From assembly GCF_007860075.1 (NCBI RefSeq), contig NZ_SJPP01000001.1, forward strand, positions 4,313,490 through 4,377,489: a stretch of DNA of 64,000 bases, given 5' to 3'. This document shows positions 1 through 8,303 of this stretch, piece by piece (position 1 is the stretch's first letter; each line of letters begins with the position of its first letter). This DNA is from Symmachiella macrocystis (lineage in GTDB: Bacteria; Planctomycetota; Planctomycetia; Planctomycetales; Planctomycetaceae). A model generated the notes under the pieces. It had not been told where the DNA came from. It made no database searches and saw only the letters and a list, made by a program, of their open reading frames with translations. The position numbers and the translations under genes are program-made.

Positions 1-219
1 CCGGACGTGTGGTACACAATGAAACTGCAATCCGCGATTGAAGACGGCAAAGCGGTTCTACGCGGCAAGGTCTGGAAGCGGGACGAGGCGGAACCGGAGC
101 AATGGCTGGTCGAAGCGGTCGACACGGTCCCCAATCTGACCGGAAGCCCCGGCCTGTTTGGAAACGCCAAGGAGGCGGAGTTATTCATCGACAACGTCCA
201 AGTCATCGGCAACAAGTAA
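1..219 (+). CDS. C-terminal end of a secreted PQQ-propeller-type protein (5' partial)
   Basis: The frame is open to the first base of the window, so only the last 72 residues are present. They contain a beta-rich segment with RGKVWKRDEAEPEQW followed by GSPGLFGNA and a closing FIDNVQVIGNK. This pattern is common at the C-terminus of large planctomycete secreted PQQ/BamB-like propeller or LamG-type sugar-binding proteins. The downstream gene on the same strand is also a PQQ-like propeller protein, which fits that assignment. The catalytic or binding part is outside the window, so the function cannot be named. Confidence 0.6.
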   Translation, partial: PDVWYTMKLQSAIEDGKAVLRGKVWKRDEAEPEQWLVEAVDTVPNLTGSPGLFGNAKEAELFIDNVQVIGNK

Positions 220-244
220 CTAGTGAATTGCCGGTGGCCCTTTT

Positions 245-285
245 CCTCCCTTTCCCGCCGGGAGAGGGCGGGGGTGAGAGGGCCA
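245..285. repeat. G/C-rich intergenic hairpin repeat
   Basis: A C-rich arm (CCCTTTCCCGCC) is followed at once by GGGAGAGGGCGGGGGTGAGAGGG. Related text occurs at 4368-4394 and, inverted, at 56691-56712 (CCCTCACCCCCGGCCCCTCTCC). It lies downstream of the partial gene and could act as a terminator, but no T-run follows. It looks like a dispersed intergenic element. Confidence 0.45.
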
Positions 286-427
286 CACAAAGTTGGGCCT
301 ATCCCACCTAAAAACCCGCCCAATTCCAGACTGCGGCTGTATACAAAAATAACAATCGTCAATCAACGAGCCTCAAAATAACGTAGTGCTCATTGATCTC
401 ATACAAAATCCAACAAGGTGTTTGACC

Positions 428-2140
428 ATGAAACGCAAGTTGTCACAGGTACTCGTCGGCTGTTCGGTGTTGACTCTCGTCGGCGTCGTGACTGCGGTCC
501 TCCCTTCGGCCGAGTCGGAACCCAAGGTCGGTCCAACGGAACTGGCTCTCGAAGCGATTTCTAAAATGGACGTCCAGCCGCTCGACTGGCCGCAATGGGG
601 CGGTAGTCCGGCACGCAACAACACTCCAGCCGGTAAAAATATCCCCACAAAGTGGGATGTGGCTGAGGGAGAAAACATCAAATGGTCAGCCGATCTCGGC
701 TCGCAGACCTACGGCAACGCGGTGGTCGCCAACGGAAAAGTCTATGTCGGAACGAACAACGGCGCCGGTCACGTCAAGCGTTATCCGGCACGGGTCGATC
801 TGGGATGCCTGCTTTGTTTCGATGAACAAACCGGAGAGTTTTTGTGGCAACACTCCAGCGAAAAACTCCCCACCGGCCGCGTGCACGACTGGCCGCTGCA
901 AGGCATTTGTTGTGCTCCCTACGCCGATGGCGAACGCTTGTGGTACGTCTCCAGCCGTGGTGAAGTTGTCTGCTTGGATACGGCCGGTTTTCACGATGGA
1001 AAAAACAACGGGCCGTACACCGAAGAGCCGAACGAAAACAAAGACGAAGCCGATGTGATTTGGAAGTTCAACATGATGGACGACCTGCAGGTTTCGCAGC
1101 ACAACATGTGCAGCTGTTCGGTCACCTGTGCCGGCGATGTCCTGCTGGTCAATACCTCCAACGGCCTCGACGAATCACACATCAACTTGCCCTCACCGGA
1201 TGCGCCCAGTTTTATTGCGTTGGATCGCAACACCGGCAAAGTGATTTGGACCGACAAGTCACCCGGGACAAACATCCTGCACGGCCAATGGTCCTCGCCA
1301 ACCTATGCGGTCCTGGGCGGGCAGCCGCAGGCATTGTTCGCCGGTGGCGACGGATGGATCTATAGCTTCGATCCCAAAGGGGACGGGCAAGGCAACTCCA
1401 AGATGCTGTGGAAGTTCGACTGCAATCCCAAGACATCGGAATGGAAACTGGGAGGTCGCGGAACCCGTAATAACATCATTGCCACGCCCGTGGTTTATGA
1501 CGGACTGGTTTACGTCGCCGTGGGGCAAGATCCCGAACACGAAGAGGGCCTGGGCCATCTCTGGTGCATTGATCCCACGAAACGCGGCGACGTGAGTGAA
1601 GAACTCGCCGTCGACGCCAACGGAGAACCGATTCCGCATCAACGCATTCAAGCGGTCAACGAAGCCAATGGTGAAAAAACGACTCCCAATCCCAACTCGG
1701 CTGCCGTCTGGCATTACAGTCAGTTCGACTGGGATGGCGACGGAGAGATTGCCGACTTCATGGAAGAGATGCATCGATCCTGTGGGACAGTGGCGATCAA
1801 GGACGACATCTTGTTTATCGCCGACTTCAGCGGCCTGTTTCATTGCCTGGATGCCAAAACCGGCAAAGTGCATTGGACGTACGACATGCTTTCACCCGCT
1901 TGGGGTTCGCCCTTGATCGTAGAAGGTCGCGTCTACATCGGCGATGAAGATGGTGACATTTCGATCTTTCCGCTGACCACCGATCCTGAAGAAGCATTCC
2001 ATGAAGTCGACGGCGAATTGCTCCCCAAATTGGGCGTGATCAACATGGAAGAGTCGGTGTACAGTACGCCGATCGTCGCTAACAATGTGTTGTTCATCAG
2101 CAACAAGAGCAAGCTGTACGCAATTTCCCCGAAGGACTAA
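428..2140 (+). CDS. PQQ-like beta-propeller repeat protein, exported
   Basis: This 570-residue protein opens with a signal peptide (MKRKLSQVLVGCSVLTLVGVV, then an AVLPSAESE cleavage area). The ATG at 428 is preceded by AAGGTG and is preferred over an in-frame start at 386, which would add 14 residues before the signal peptide. The mature part starts with the WPQWGGSPARNN motif usual in planctomycete PQQ-like propellers. It continues with repeated blades of the GxVYVG / GxxxW type, for example GKVIWTDKSPG and GKVHWTYDML. A vicinal Cys pair (GICCAPY, about residue 162) and a CSCSVTC cluster are unusual. Homologues are periplasmic or surface proteins of unknown substrate; a real dehydrogenase activity or bound PQQ cannot be concluded. 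Transcription probably ends at the hairpin just downstream. Confidence 0.85.
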   Translation: MKRKLSQVLVGCSVLTLVGVVTAVLPSAESEPKVGPTELALEAISKMDVQPLDWPQWGGSPARNNTPAGKNIPTKWDVAEGENIKWSADLGSQTYGNAVVANGKVYVGTNNGAGHVKRYPARVDLGCLLCFDEQTGEFLWQHSSEKLPTGRVHDWPLQGICCAPYADGERLWYVSSRGEVVCLDTAGFHDGKNNGPYTEEPNENKDEADVIWKFNMMDDLQVSQHNMCSCSVTCAGDVLLVNTSNGLDESHINLPSPDAPSFIALDRNTGKVIWTDKSPGTNILHGQWSSPTYAVLGGQPQALFAGGDGWIYSFDPKGDGQGNSKMLWKFDCNPKTSEWKLGGRGTRNNIIATPVVYDGLVYVAVGQDPEHEEGLGHLWCIDPTKRGDVSEELAVDANGEPIPHQRIQAVNEANGEKTTPNPNSAAVWHYSQFDWDGDGEIADFMEEMHRSCGTVAIKDDILFIADFSGLFHCLDAKTGKVHWTYDMLSPAWGSPLIVEGRVYIGDEDGDISIFPLTTDPEEAFHEVDGELLPKLGVINMEESVYSTPIVANNVLFISNKSKLYAISPKD

Positions 2141-2170
2141 TTCGTAGAGCGCTTGTCATAGCGAATCAAT

Positions 2171-2212
2171 AAGCGACGTACCCTCTGATCGTGGGGTGCG
2201 TCGCTTTATTTG
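2171..2212. terminator. Rho-independent terminator, possibly bidirectional
   Basis: A 13-bp stem (2171-2183 with 2194-2206, one G-T pair) closes a 10-base loop and is followed by TATTTGTT. It lies between two convergent genes, so it may serve the PQQ-like gene on the plus strand and the DUF1990 gene on the minus strand. Confidence 0.75.
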
Positions 2213-2234
2213 TTCCCCCCTAACGCTTCGCTGT

Positions 2235-2870
2235 TCAGGACTGCGTACCCAAACGAATTGTCGAGGCGTCGTTCGGGGAGCCGCGAAACTCCTCCGCCAA
2301 TTTACGAAGCCGCTCGACAGCGGCGCGTCCGGCGCGGGCTTGGAGAATGCGGCAGGGGATCGCGAAACAGCGGGCCAACCGCGTGATCGGTTGCGACCAG
2401 GACCGCAGGGCGACAGTGATATCGCCGGTGGCTAGATTTTTTTCGACGCTGAAGGTTTCGCTGCCCATCACAGGATGTTCGACGATCGTGGTGTAGGTGA
2501 AACCGGTCCGCCAGATACCGTCTTGGGGAGCATCAAACGTTTCCAATACGCGTGATGCAAAAAACAGATCGATCCCGGGGAACAAATGGTATTGCGTGCC
2601 AACCGTGTCGCCCGAATCGAGGGGCGACCGCAATAAATTCGGCGTGACCAGCGACTCCGGAAAGGCGCGATAGGAGAACACCACTTCTGCTAAGGCCCGA
2701 TGCAGTCCCGCTGGAATCGGCTCGCCGGACGGCTCGCGGCCTACGCTGCCGGTGAAGGCATTCTCCCGCACCAACCGCTCTTCGCGCGGACGCGTCGCTT
2801 CCCAGGTTTCCCGTTTCAGCCAGGGGGCTAAGTCAGGCTTGCCACTCAGTGGGCGAAATAGGATTTGCAT
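2235..2870 (-). CDS. DUF1990 (YndH-type) family protein
   Basis: The 211-residue product matches the DUF1990/UPF0548 family in length and pattern. Examples are the central YHLFPGIDLFFASRVLE block, the FTYTTIVEHPVMGSETFSVE segment and the C-terminal RCFAIPCRILQARAG. No signal peptide or membrane segment is seen, so it is probably cytoplasmic. It follows the YndJ-like gene by 23 bp on the same strand, and the two are likely one transcription unit. The same pair, yndH and yndJ, is adjacent in Bacillus subtilis, which supports a shared but unknown role. Confidence 0.8.
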   Translation of the reverse strand: MQILFRPLSGKPDLAPWLKRETWEATRPREERLVRENAFTGSVGREPSGEPIPAGLHRALAEVVFSYRAFPESLVTPNLLRSPLDSGDTVGTQYHLFPGIDLFFASRVLETFDAPQDGIWRTGFTYTTIVEHPVMGSETFSVEKNLATGDITVALRSWSQPITRLARCFAIPCRILQARAGRAAVERLRKLAEEFRGSPNDASTIRLGTQS

Positions 2871-2893
2871 TGTGAATGCCTTCTACACAGAAT

Positions 2894-3913
2894 TTAGTTT
2901 GGCCGATGCTCAGTCATGGTTTGCTGCTCAACGAAATGCCAACCGCACACGCCACACAGCGCGAACCCGAACGCATTGATCACCGCGTGATAACGCAACA
3001 TCCATGGTATGTCGATCCCCAGTAGATGCACGCCACGAAATACGCCGGCCGCAAAAAGAATGGACATACACATTCCTGCAATCAACGACAGCCCGGAAAT
3101 AAGTAGTAGGGATCGGCGTACCCCGCAGAATTTCCGCACCGCCACGCGGCATTGGCCCCAGGCAATGATCATCGCCACCACGGACAACCCAACAGCGGCC
3201 AGCCATTCCGGATACAGATAATTGAACCGTGACAAGGTGATCCCCGTTGCCAGCGCCGGGATTCCGAAAAGCGCCAAAGCTGTGGCAACGCGGACAATTT
3301 TTCCGGGGCGGTGACGGATGACTTGACCCGCCAGTATTAACAAGATGAACCCCGCATAATGAAAGTGGACGGCTGTCGCCAGAATGATGATGTCACTGAA
3401 ACCAAAGACCGTCAGTTCCGAGCGCGTCATCACGGTTGCGACACCGCCAATCGGCAGGTAGAGCATCGCCACCTGGGAGCAGAGACGTTCTAGCGAACGA
3501 TTTTGATCCGCATCGAAATCCAACAGGCCGATGAGGGCGATCAGCCCGGTCGTCAGTAGCCACGGTACCGCCATCAGGCCCGCCCACGTGCCGGTGGGTA
3601 GTGTAAAAGAGATTGCGACCAGGGTGGCTGCGGGGAATTGGATCCGCCACAGGGTGATCCACAATGGAGAGATGAGCTTCGACGACATTGTCACTGTGGT
3701 CAGTGGCAACGCGAGCGGCATGAGCACCAAGGGGGCCAACAAGAAAAGCCCGGCCGCCCAACGCATCTCAAACGGCTCGGGCGTCATCGATAGGGCGACA
3801 ACGGCGAGCAACCAAATCAGGCTCCCCCGCCGAGCAGTGCGTTGCCCGGTATGGAGTGCTGCGTTGCAAGATGACAACGACGCTGTTGTTGGTCTGGCAA
3901 AAACATTTTCCAT
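2894..3913 (-). CDS. YndJ-like integral membrane protein
   Basis: The 339-residue product is very hydrophobic, with about nine to ten predicted transmembrane segments. Conserved spots include AVHFHYAGFILLILAGQ near the middle and AVINAFGFALCGVCGWHF near the C-terminus. These resemble the YndJ-like family, in which His residues sit in membrane helices. It is the first gene of the YndJ/DUF1990 unit, transcribed leftward. The biochemical activity is unknown; a transport function is only a guess from topology. The ATG at 3913 is followed by a mildly basic stretch and then the first long hydrophobic segment at about residue 30. Confidence 0.75.
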   Translation of the reverse strand: MENVFARPTTASLSSCNAALHTGQRTARRGSLIWLLAVVALSMTPEPFEMRWAAGLFLLAPLVLMPLALPLTTVTMSSKLISPLWITLWRIQFPAATLVAISFTLPTGTWAGLMAVPWLLTTGLIALIGLLDFDADQNRSLERLCSQVAMLYLPIGGVATVMTRSELTVFGFSDIIILATAVHFHYAGFILLILAGQVIRHRPGKIVRVATALALFGIPALATGITLSRFNYLYPEWLAAVGLSVVAMIIAWGQCRVAVRKFCGVRRSLLLISGLSLIAGMCMSILFAAGVFRGVHLLGIDIPWMLRYHAVINAFGFALCGVCGWHFVEQQTMTEHRPN

Positions 3914-4008
3914 CGCGGTTTCTCAATTCTAAAGGTTATCGGGAACGCCCCGATCTTCAGAAAAGAACCGCAGTGAATCGTCGAAATTAACCGCTGTTTT
4001 GAGAACGC

Positions 4009-4260
4009 TTAGGTGGCACCGACCATTTGTTCCATTTCGTGGACAAAGCGGCCGACCTCGTGTTCGTTGTTGCAAATCCAGACCCGTCGGACTTGCGTCC
4101 AGGTGACGAATAAGTCGTGCCCATTAAACAGCCCGGTCGATTCGTCGAGCAACGTAATGCGAACACCGAGTGCCTCGTCGGTCGCAGCGACTTCGCCGAT
4201 GTAGAGCGTGCTGTCAGTGGTGAGTAAGCCAACTTTGCGTGCCGCTTCAAGAATTGCCAT
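4009..4260 (-). CDS. Small hypothetical protein (83 aa)
   Basis: The product starts MAILEAARKVGLLTTDSTLYIGEV and is soluble, acidic and free of a signal peptide. GGATGAACT precedes the ATG at a usable distance. The alternation of short beta-like segments (LYIGEV, VRITLLD, RVWICNN) suggests a compact beta or alpha/beta fold. I do not recognise a family. It sits alone between the YndJ-like gene and the Gfo/Idh fusion gene, same strand as both, with gaps of about 95 and 163 bp. Codon use and the complementary-strand alternatives favour this frame. Confidence 0.55.
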   Translation of the reverse strand: MAILEAARKVGLLTTDSTLYIGEVAATDEALGVRITLLDESTGLFNGHDLFVTWTQVRRVWICNNEHEVGRFVHEMEQMVGAT

Positions 4261-4365
4261 AGTTCATCCGTGCCCTGTGTGATGCGGGTCTCGAAAAAGC
4301 GTCCGATCTAATGGTGGCGTTATAGCAGATGGTCGGTCGGTGCTCCAAGCCCGGACAAAATGAGC

Positions 4366-4396
4366 CCTCCCCCGGATAAGTCGGGAGAGGGCCTAT
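4366..4396 (-). terminator. Hairpin terminator of the Gfo/Idh-DUF1080 gene
   Basis: On the minus strand GCCCTCTCCCG pairs with CGGGGGAGGGC across a 7-base loop with one mismatch, followed by TCATTTTG. It lies about 30 bp after the stop codon at 4424. The arm sequence is of the same kind as the G/C-rich intergenic repeats at 245-285 and 56691-56712. Confidence 0.55.
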
Positions 4397-4423
4397 GCAC
4401 GAGACGCGACCGCAACGGTCGTG

Positions 4424-6043
4424 TTAGTCGAGCTCTTTGATTTTCACATTCCGCACCCACACTTTTTGGCCGTGGTCTTGGAAACCAAGATAGCCTTTGC
4501 GGGCGGCATCTTTAATCACCGAGCCGAACTTGTGCTCAGTGCCGTCGGGCCGTAGGCCTTTTTCGGTGAAATCGTCGCAGTTCATTTCCGAAACGACTTC
4601 GCCATTGGTAACGATTTGAATGTGTGGGCCTTTGCAGGTGATTTGCAGAGAATTCCAATCGCCCGGCTCAGCAACAACATCGCGGGTTGCTGGCACGAGG
4701 TCATAAATCGCGCCGAAATCGTGAATCCCCGTTCCGCCGCTATACACCTGGGCTTCGAACCCGGTCATCACCGGATTTTTGGGGTCGGCGACGCGGAAGA
4801 AGATTCCGGAGTTGCAATCATCGCTGCTCATTTTGACGTCGCACTTGAGTACGAAGTCGCCGAATTGATCTTCATGGATAATCAAATAGCCGCCCGATTT
4901 GAACGGGACCAAACTTCCCTCTTCGACCGGTGTGGCGATTTCTTTGCCGTTGTTGCAGTGCCAGCCGGTGTGATCCTTGCCATTGAACAACAACCGCCAA
5001 CCGTCGGCCTTTTCAGCTTCGGTCAGTTGATTGGGGGTCGCCAAGCTTTTTTCAGCGGCTGCGGCGCGGGCGGTTTTCATTACGCTGGCCAGAGTGACAG
5101 GCACGCCTCCTTGGCGTTTGCTTTCATCGGCTGCTTCCATAAAGGCATAGATCTGTAGCGTTTCCGCTGCACTCACCGGCGCCTTACCGGTGCGAAAGAA
5201 TTTCACGATTTCGACGAGCAACGGCTTGTAGCCATCGTATTTTCCGATCGGTCGAATTTCTTTGCTGCCGAACGCCGTGCCACCGTATCCTCCTTTGCCA
5301 CGAATTCCGCGAAACGTGCCAATTCGTCCTCCGTCCCAAGTCCCTACGGCAACGTCCATGTCGGGGGCGCCCACGCGGACGACCGATTTGCAGCCGGTGC
5401 CCATACAGGTGAACAGGGTTTCCACGCCGTGAATACCATACCAGTAAAAGTCGGGATGCGTCGCTTCGAGTGAACACGGGCTATAGGCATCGCAACCGAC
5501 GACCTCGCCGATTGCACCGTTGCGAATTGCCTGGGCGCCGGAGGAGTAGCGTAACGACGACGAAGAAAAAACAGGGACGTCGTAAAACTGCGCAGCATTA
5601 AAAATCGCCACGGCATCGGTCAAGGAGCCGGCAATCGGCTTGTCAATAAAAACCGGTTTGCCTGCTTTGAGTACCGGCAGGACTTGTTCGTAGTGCGGAC
5701 GTCCATCGTTGGTTTCCAGCAATACGACGTCGACTTTTTCCAGCAAGGCATCGATGGAATCGACGATCTCTACGTCCATCGCTTTGATTTTTTCAGTGTA
5801 TCCCGGAACGCGACTCGTGCTGCTCTCGATGTCGGGGCTCCCCTTGGGGTAGGCCGCCTCAACGCGGCAATTGGCGAATTCCGGTCCGGGATCTTTGGAG
5901 TTGAGCATTCCAGCAAAGGCCAGCACGTGGGACGTGTCGAGACCGATGATTCCCACCCGCAACTCTTTGTCAGCGGCAAATGTTAGTGTGGCGGGTAACA
6001 GGGCAATGGCTGCCGTTAAGAGGATCAACAAACGTCGTGTCAT
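4424..6043 (-). CDS. Gfo/Idh/MocA oxidoreductase fused to a DUF1080 (3-keto-disaccharide hydrolase) domain
   Basis: This 539-residue exported protein has a signal peptide (MTRRLLILLTAAIALLPATLTFAADKE). The start at 6043 is chosen because GGAG lies just upstream; a longer frame to 6166 would place 41 residues before the signal. Residues of about 25-330 form a Rossmann/Gfo-Idh region with a divergent nucleotide loop (VGIIGLDTSHV, not GxGxxG) and DKPIAG in place of the usual EKP. Residues of about 345-539 are a LamG-like DUF1080 domain (WRLLFNGKDHTGWHCNNG, NSGIFFRV, GYLGFQDHG, VWVRNVKIKEL). DUF1080 members can cleave 3-keto-glycosides, and Gfo/Idh enzymes can make them, so one chain may do oxidation and cleavage. 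That coupling is inference. The gene is divergent from the UxaA/GarD-type gene. Confidence 0.82.
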   Translation of the reverse strand: MTRRLLILLTAAIALLPATLTFAADKELRVGIIGLDTSHVLAFAGMLNSKDPGPEFANCRVEAAYPKGSPDIESSTSRVPGYTEKIKAMDVEIVDSIDALLEKVDVVLLETNDGRPHYEQVLPVLKAGKPVFIDKPIAGSLTDAVAIFNAAQFYDVPVFSSSSLRYSSGAQAIRNGAIGEVVGCDAYSPCSLEATHPDFYWYGIHGVETLFTCMGTGCKSVVRVGAPDMDVAVGTWDGGRIGTFRGIRGKGGYGGTAFGSKEIRPIGKYDGYKPLLVEIVKFFRTGKAPVSAAETLQIYAFMEAADESKRQGGVPVTLASVMKTARAAAAEKSLATPNQLTEAEKADGWRLLFNGKDHTGWHCNNGKEIATPVEEGSLVPFKSGGYLIIHEDQFGDFVLKCDVKMSSDDCNSGIFFRVADPKNPVMTGFEAQVYSGGTGIHDFGAIYDLVPATRDVVAEPGDWNSLQITCKGPHIQIVTNGEVVSEMNCDDFTEKGLRPDGTEHKFGSVIKDAARKGYLGFQDHGQKVWVRNVKIKELD

Positions 6044-6203
6044 GGGGTTCTTGCTCCGCGGAGGAATATGGGGTGTGCGAGTGAGAAGTTTTTTCTGGGA
6101 GGAAAGTGTGGCGAATGCTCCAAACAAGTTGCCTTCCATTGAAACTGTCCTGCCCTGTGGATGCAAGTGGCGGGGAAGAATTCAATGCGGAGTTTTTACT
6201 GCG

Positions 6204-6233
6204 TGGACGAGAGAATCAACGCGGCGTTATACT
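6204..6233 (+). promoter_or_regulatory. Candidate sigma-70-type promoter for the UxaA/GarD gene
   Basis: TGGACG (6204-6209) and TATACT (6228-6233) are separated by 18 bp, matching the -35 and -10 consensus at four and five of six positions. They lie about 40 bp upstream of the start at 6274, in the 230-bp region between two divergent genes. A GGAG at 6261-6264 is the ribosome binding site. Confidence 0.35.
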
Positions 6234-6273
6234 GGCGACTTCCATACTATAGATTCCCCGGGAGCCATGACCG

Positions 6274-7827
6274 ATGTCCGCCGTAACGACCAACCCGTTT
6301 ATTTCGCTGCATGCCGACGATAATATTGCCGTTGCGGCGCGACATGTCCCTGCAGGGACAACATTGGAAATTGCGGGTAACGGCTTGACCACGAATGACG
6401 CGATCGATTTGGGGCACAAAGTGGCTGTCATTGCCATCGCGAAAGGGCAGCCGGTCAAGAAATTCGGGCAGACAATCGGTTTCGCTTCCCGCGATATCCC
6501 AGCAGGGACTTGGGTGCATACCCACAACGTGGTCATCGGCGAACTAGAATTAGATTACGCCTGTGCCAGCGATATTCCGCCCGATCCGGCGCCGATTACC
6601 GGACGTGCATTTATGGGCTACCGCCGCCCCGATGGCCGTGCTGCGACGCGGAACTATGTGGGAATCATCTCCACGGTGAACTGTTCGGCCAGTACCTCGA
6701 AATATGCCGCTGCCCAATTTGACCATGAGTTGCTTGAGCAATACGAAAACATTGACGGCATCATTCCGCTGGTCCACAAGGCGGGCTGCGCGATGCAGTA
6801 TGGTGGGGACGATCACTATCAGCTAAACCGCGTTTTGTCTGGTTTCGCCAAGCATCCCAACATTGGTGCCTATGTCATCGTGGGACTCGGTTGCGAAACG
6901 GGACCGGGTTCATTTCTGGCGGAAAAAACCGGATTAGTACAATTGCAGGTTCCCGGCCAACAACCGGAAGAGTTGCCGTTGATCTTGAACATTCAAGATG
7001 TCGGCGGCGTCCGCAAAACAGTGCAGCGGACCGTTGAGGTCTTAAAAGAGTTACTCCCCGAAGCAAACAAAGTCCGCCGCGAGCCGATTCCGGTCTCGGA
7101 ATTGATTTTGGGCTGTGAGTGCGGCGGCAGCGACGGCAATAGTGGTGTGACCGCCAATCCGGCATTGGGGATTGCCAGCGACTTGTTGATTGCGAATGGC
7201 GGCACGTCGATTTTGGCGGAAACGCCGGAAATCTGTGGTGGAGAACACACCCTCACGCGTCGGGCGGCGACGAAGGAAGTCGGCGAGAAATTGATTGAGC
7301 GGGTTCGGTGGTGGGAGGAATACACGGCCAAATTCGGTGTGGAGATTAACAACAACCCATCGCCCGGCAACAAAAAGGGGGGGCTGACCACGATTTATGA
7401 GAAATCGTTGGGAGCGATCGCTAAAGGGGGCGGTACTGCTCTCAAAGCGGTTTATCAGTATGCCGAACCGGTGACGGAAAAGGGCTTTGTGTTCATGGAT
7501 TCGCCCGGCTACGACCCCGCTTCGGTGACCGGCATGGTGGCCGGCGGCGCCAATGTTGTGGTGTTTACGACCGGCCGTGGAAGCTGCTTCGGCTGCAAAC
7601 CGGTTCCCTCCATCAAAGTCGCAACGAATACGCCCATGTATGAACGGATGGTCGACGACATGGACATCAACGCCGGCAAGGTTTTAGACGGCAGCACTGT
7701 TGAAGACGTCGGGGCGGAGATCTTTGAGATGATCGTGGCGACCGCTAGCGGCGAGCAGACCAAAAGCGAAGCACAGGGCATTGGCGACGAAGAGTTTTGC
7801 CCTTGGAGTATTGGTCCCGTCTTGTGA
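6274..7827 (+). CDS. UxaA/GarD-family sugar-acid dehydratase
   Basis: The 517-residue protein has the layout of altronate/galactarate dehydratases. A SAF-like N-terminal domain (about 5-95, PAGTTLEIAGNGL, HKVAVIAIAKGQPVKKFGQTIG) is followed by GYRRPDGRAATRNYVG (about 114), LGCECGGSDGNSGVTANPALG (about 278), NPSPGNKKGGLTT (about 360) and TGRGSCFGC...PSIKVATN (about 432). The family dehydrates hexonates or aldarates to 2-keto-3-deoxy acids with a bound metal. Its cytoplasmic nature fits the absence of a signal peptide. Length and motifs do not decide between altronate, galactarate or another acid, so I give no symbol. GGAG at 6261 fixes the start. It is divergent from the Gfo/Idh-DUF1080 gene, consistent with a sugar-degradation theme. 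Confidence 0.85.
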   Translation: MSAVTTNPFISLHADDNIAVAARHVPAGTTLEIAGNGLTTNDAIDLGHKVAVIAIAKGQPVKKFGQTIGFASRDIPAGTWVHTHNVVIGELELDYACASDIPPDPAPITGRAFMGYRRPDGRAATRNYVGIISTVNCSASTSKYAAAQFDHELLEQYENIDGIIPLVHKAGCAMQYGGDDHYQLNRVLSGFAKHPNIGAYVIVGLGCETGPGSFLAEKTGLVQLQVPGQQPEELPLILNIQDVGGVRKTVQRTVEVLKELLPEANKVRREPIPVSELILGCECGGSDGNSGVTANPALGIASDLLIANGGTSILAETPEICGGEHTLTRRAATKEVGEKLIERVRWWEEYTAKFGVEINNNPSPGNKKGGLTTIYEKSLGAIAKGGGTALKAVYQYAEPVTEKGFVFMDSPGYDPASVTGMVAGGANVVVFTTGRGSCFGCKPVPSIKVATNTPMYERMVDDMDINAGKVLDGSTVEDVGAEIFEMIVATASGEQTKSEAQGIGDEEFCPWSIGPVL

Positions 7828-8303
7828 GGCAGTAGGCTAATGGGGGCGTTGCTGTTGTTGAGGCGATGGTGGTTTGGGGCCTTTGACGGCAAATTAGCTC
7901 GGGTTTTGCAAAAAGCCGGGAGGTGTTTCGCGCTCATCTCAATTTGTGGATCGTGCCCGAACACCGTGCGGGGGAGTTGTTGCTCGCTTCATTTTGCTTG
8001 TGGAAATCAGCAGGAACTCTACGCGCAACTCAAACCCCTTATTCGACTTAGCGCGGGCGACGACTCTCTGAGATGGACCGGCGTTTTTGCCGCTTCATCC
8101 GTGATGTTTGTTTTGACCGCCAGCATCATTACATCCGCGACAAGACCGAGAATGGATAATTCCCGGACAATCGCTACAGAATGCCAACTTCCCTGACCGA
8201 TACAACTCGCAGGACGAAATTGTCGTACGCTTGTCGCCAAATCATGGGGGGGGCTGGCGTTGTTCTTGAATGCAGACCATGCGTTTAAGTAAGGATAAAT
8301 CTG
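7828..8303. other. Intergenic region without recognised genes
   Basis: Frames on both strands were read; the two longest (about 118 and 99 residues) have no family resemblance and no convincing ribosome binding site. The region must hold the promoter of the outer-membrane protein gene, but no strong -35/-10 pair stands out. Confidence 0.5.

Noticed and set aside
7840-8196. Plus-strand frame of 118 codons after the UxaA/GarD gene
   Set aside because: Cys/Trp/Arg-rich text without similarity to a known family and without a plausible ribosome binding site.
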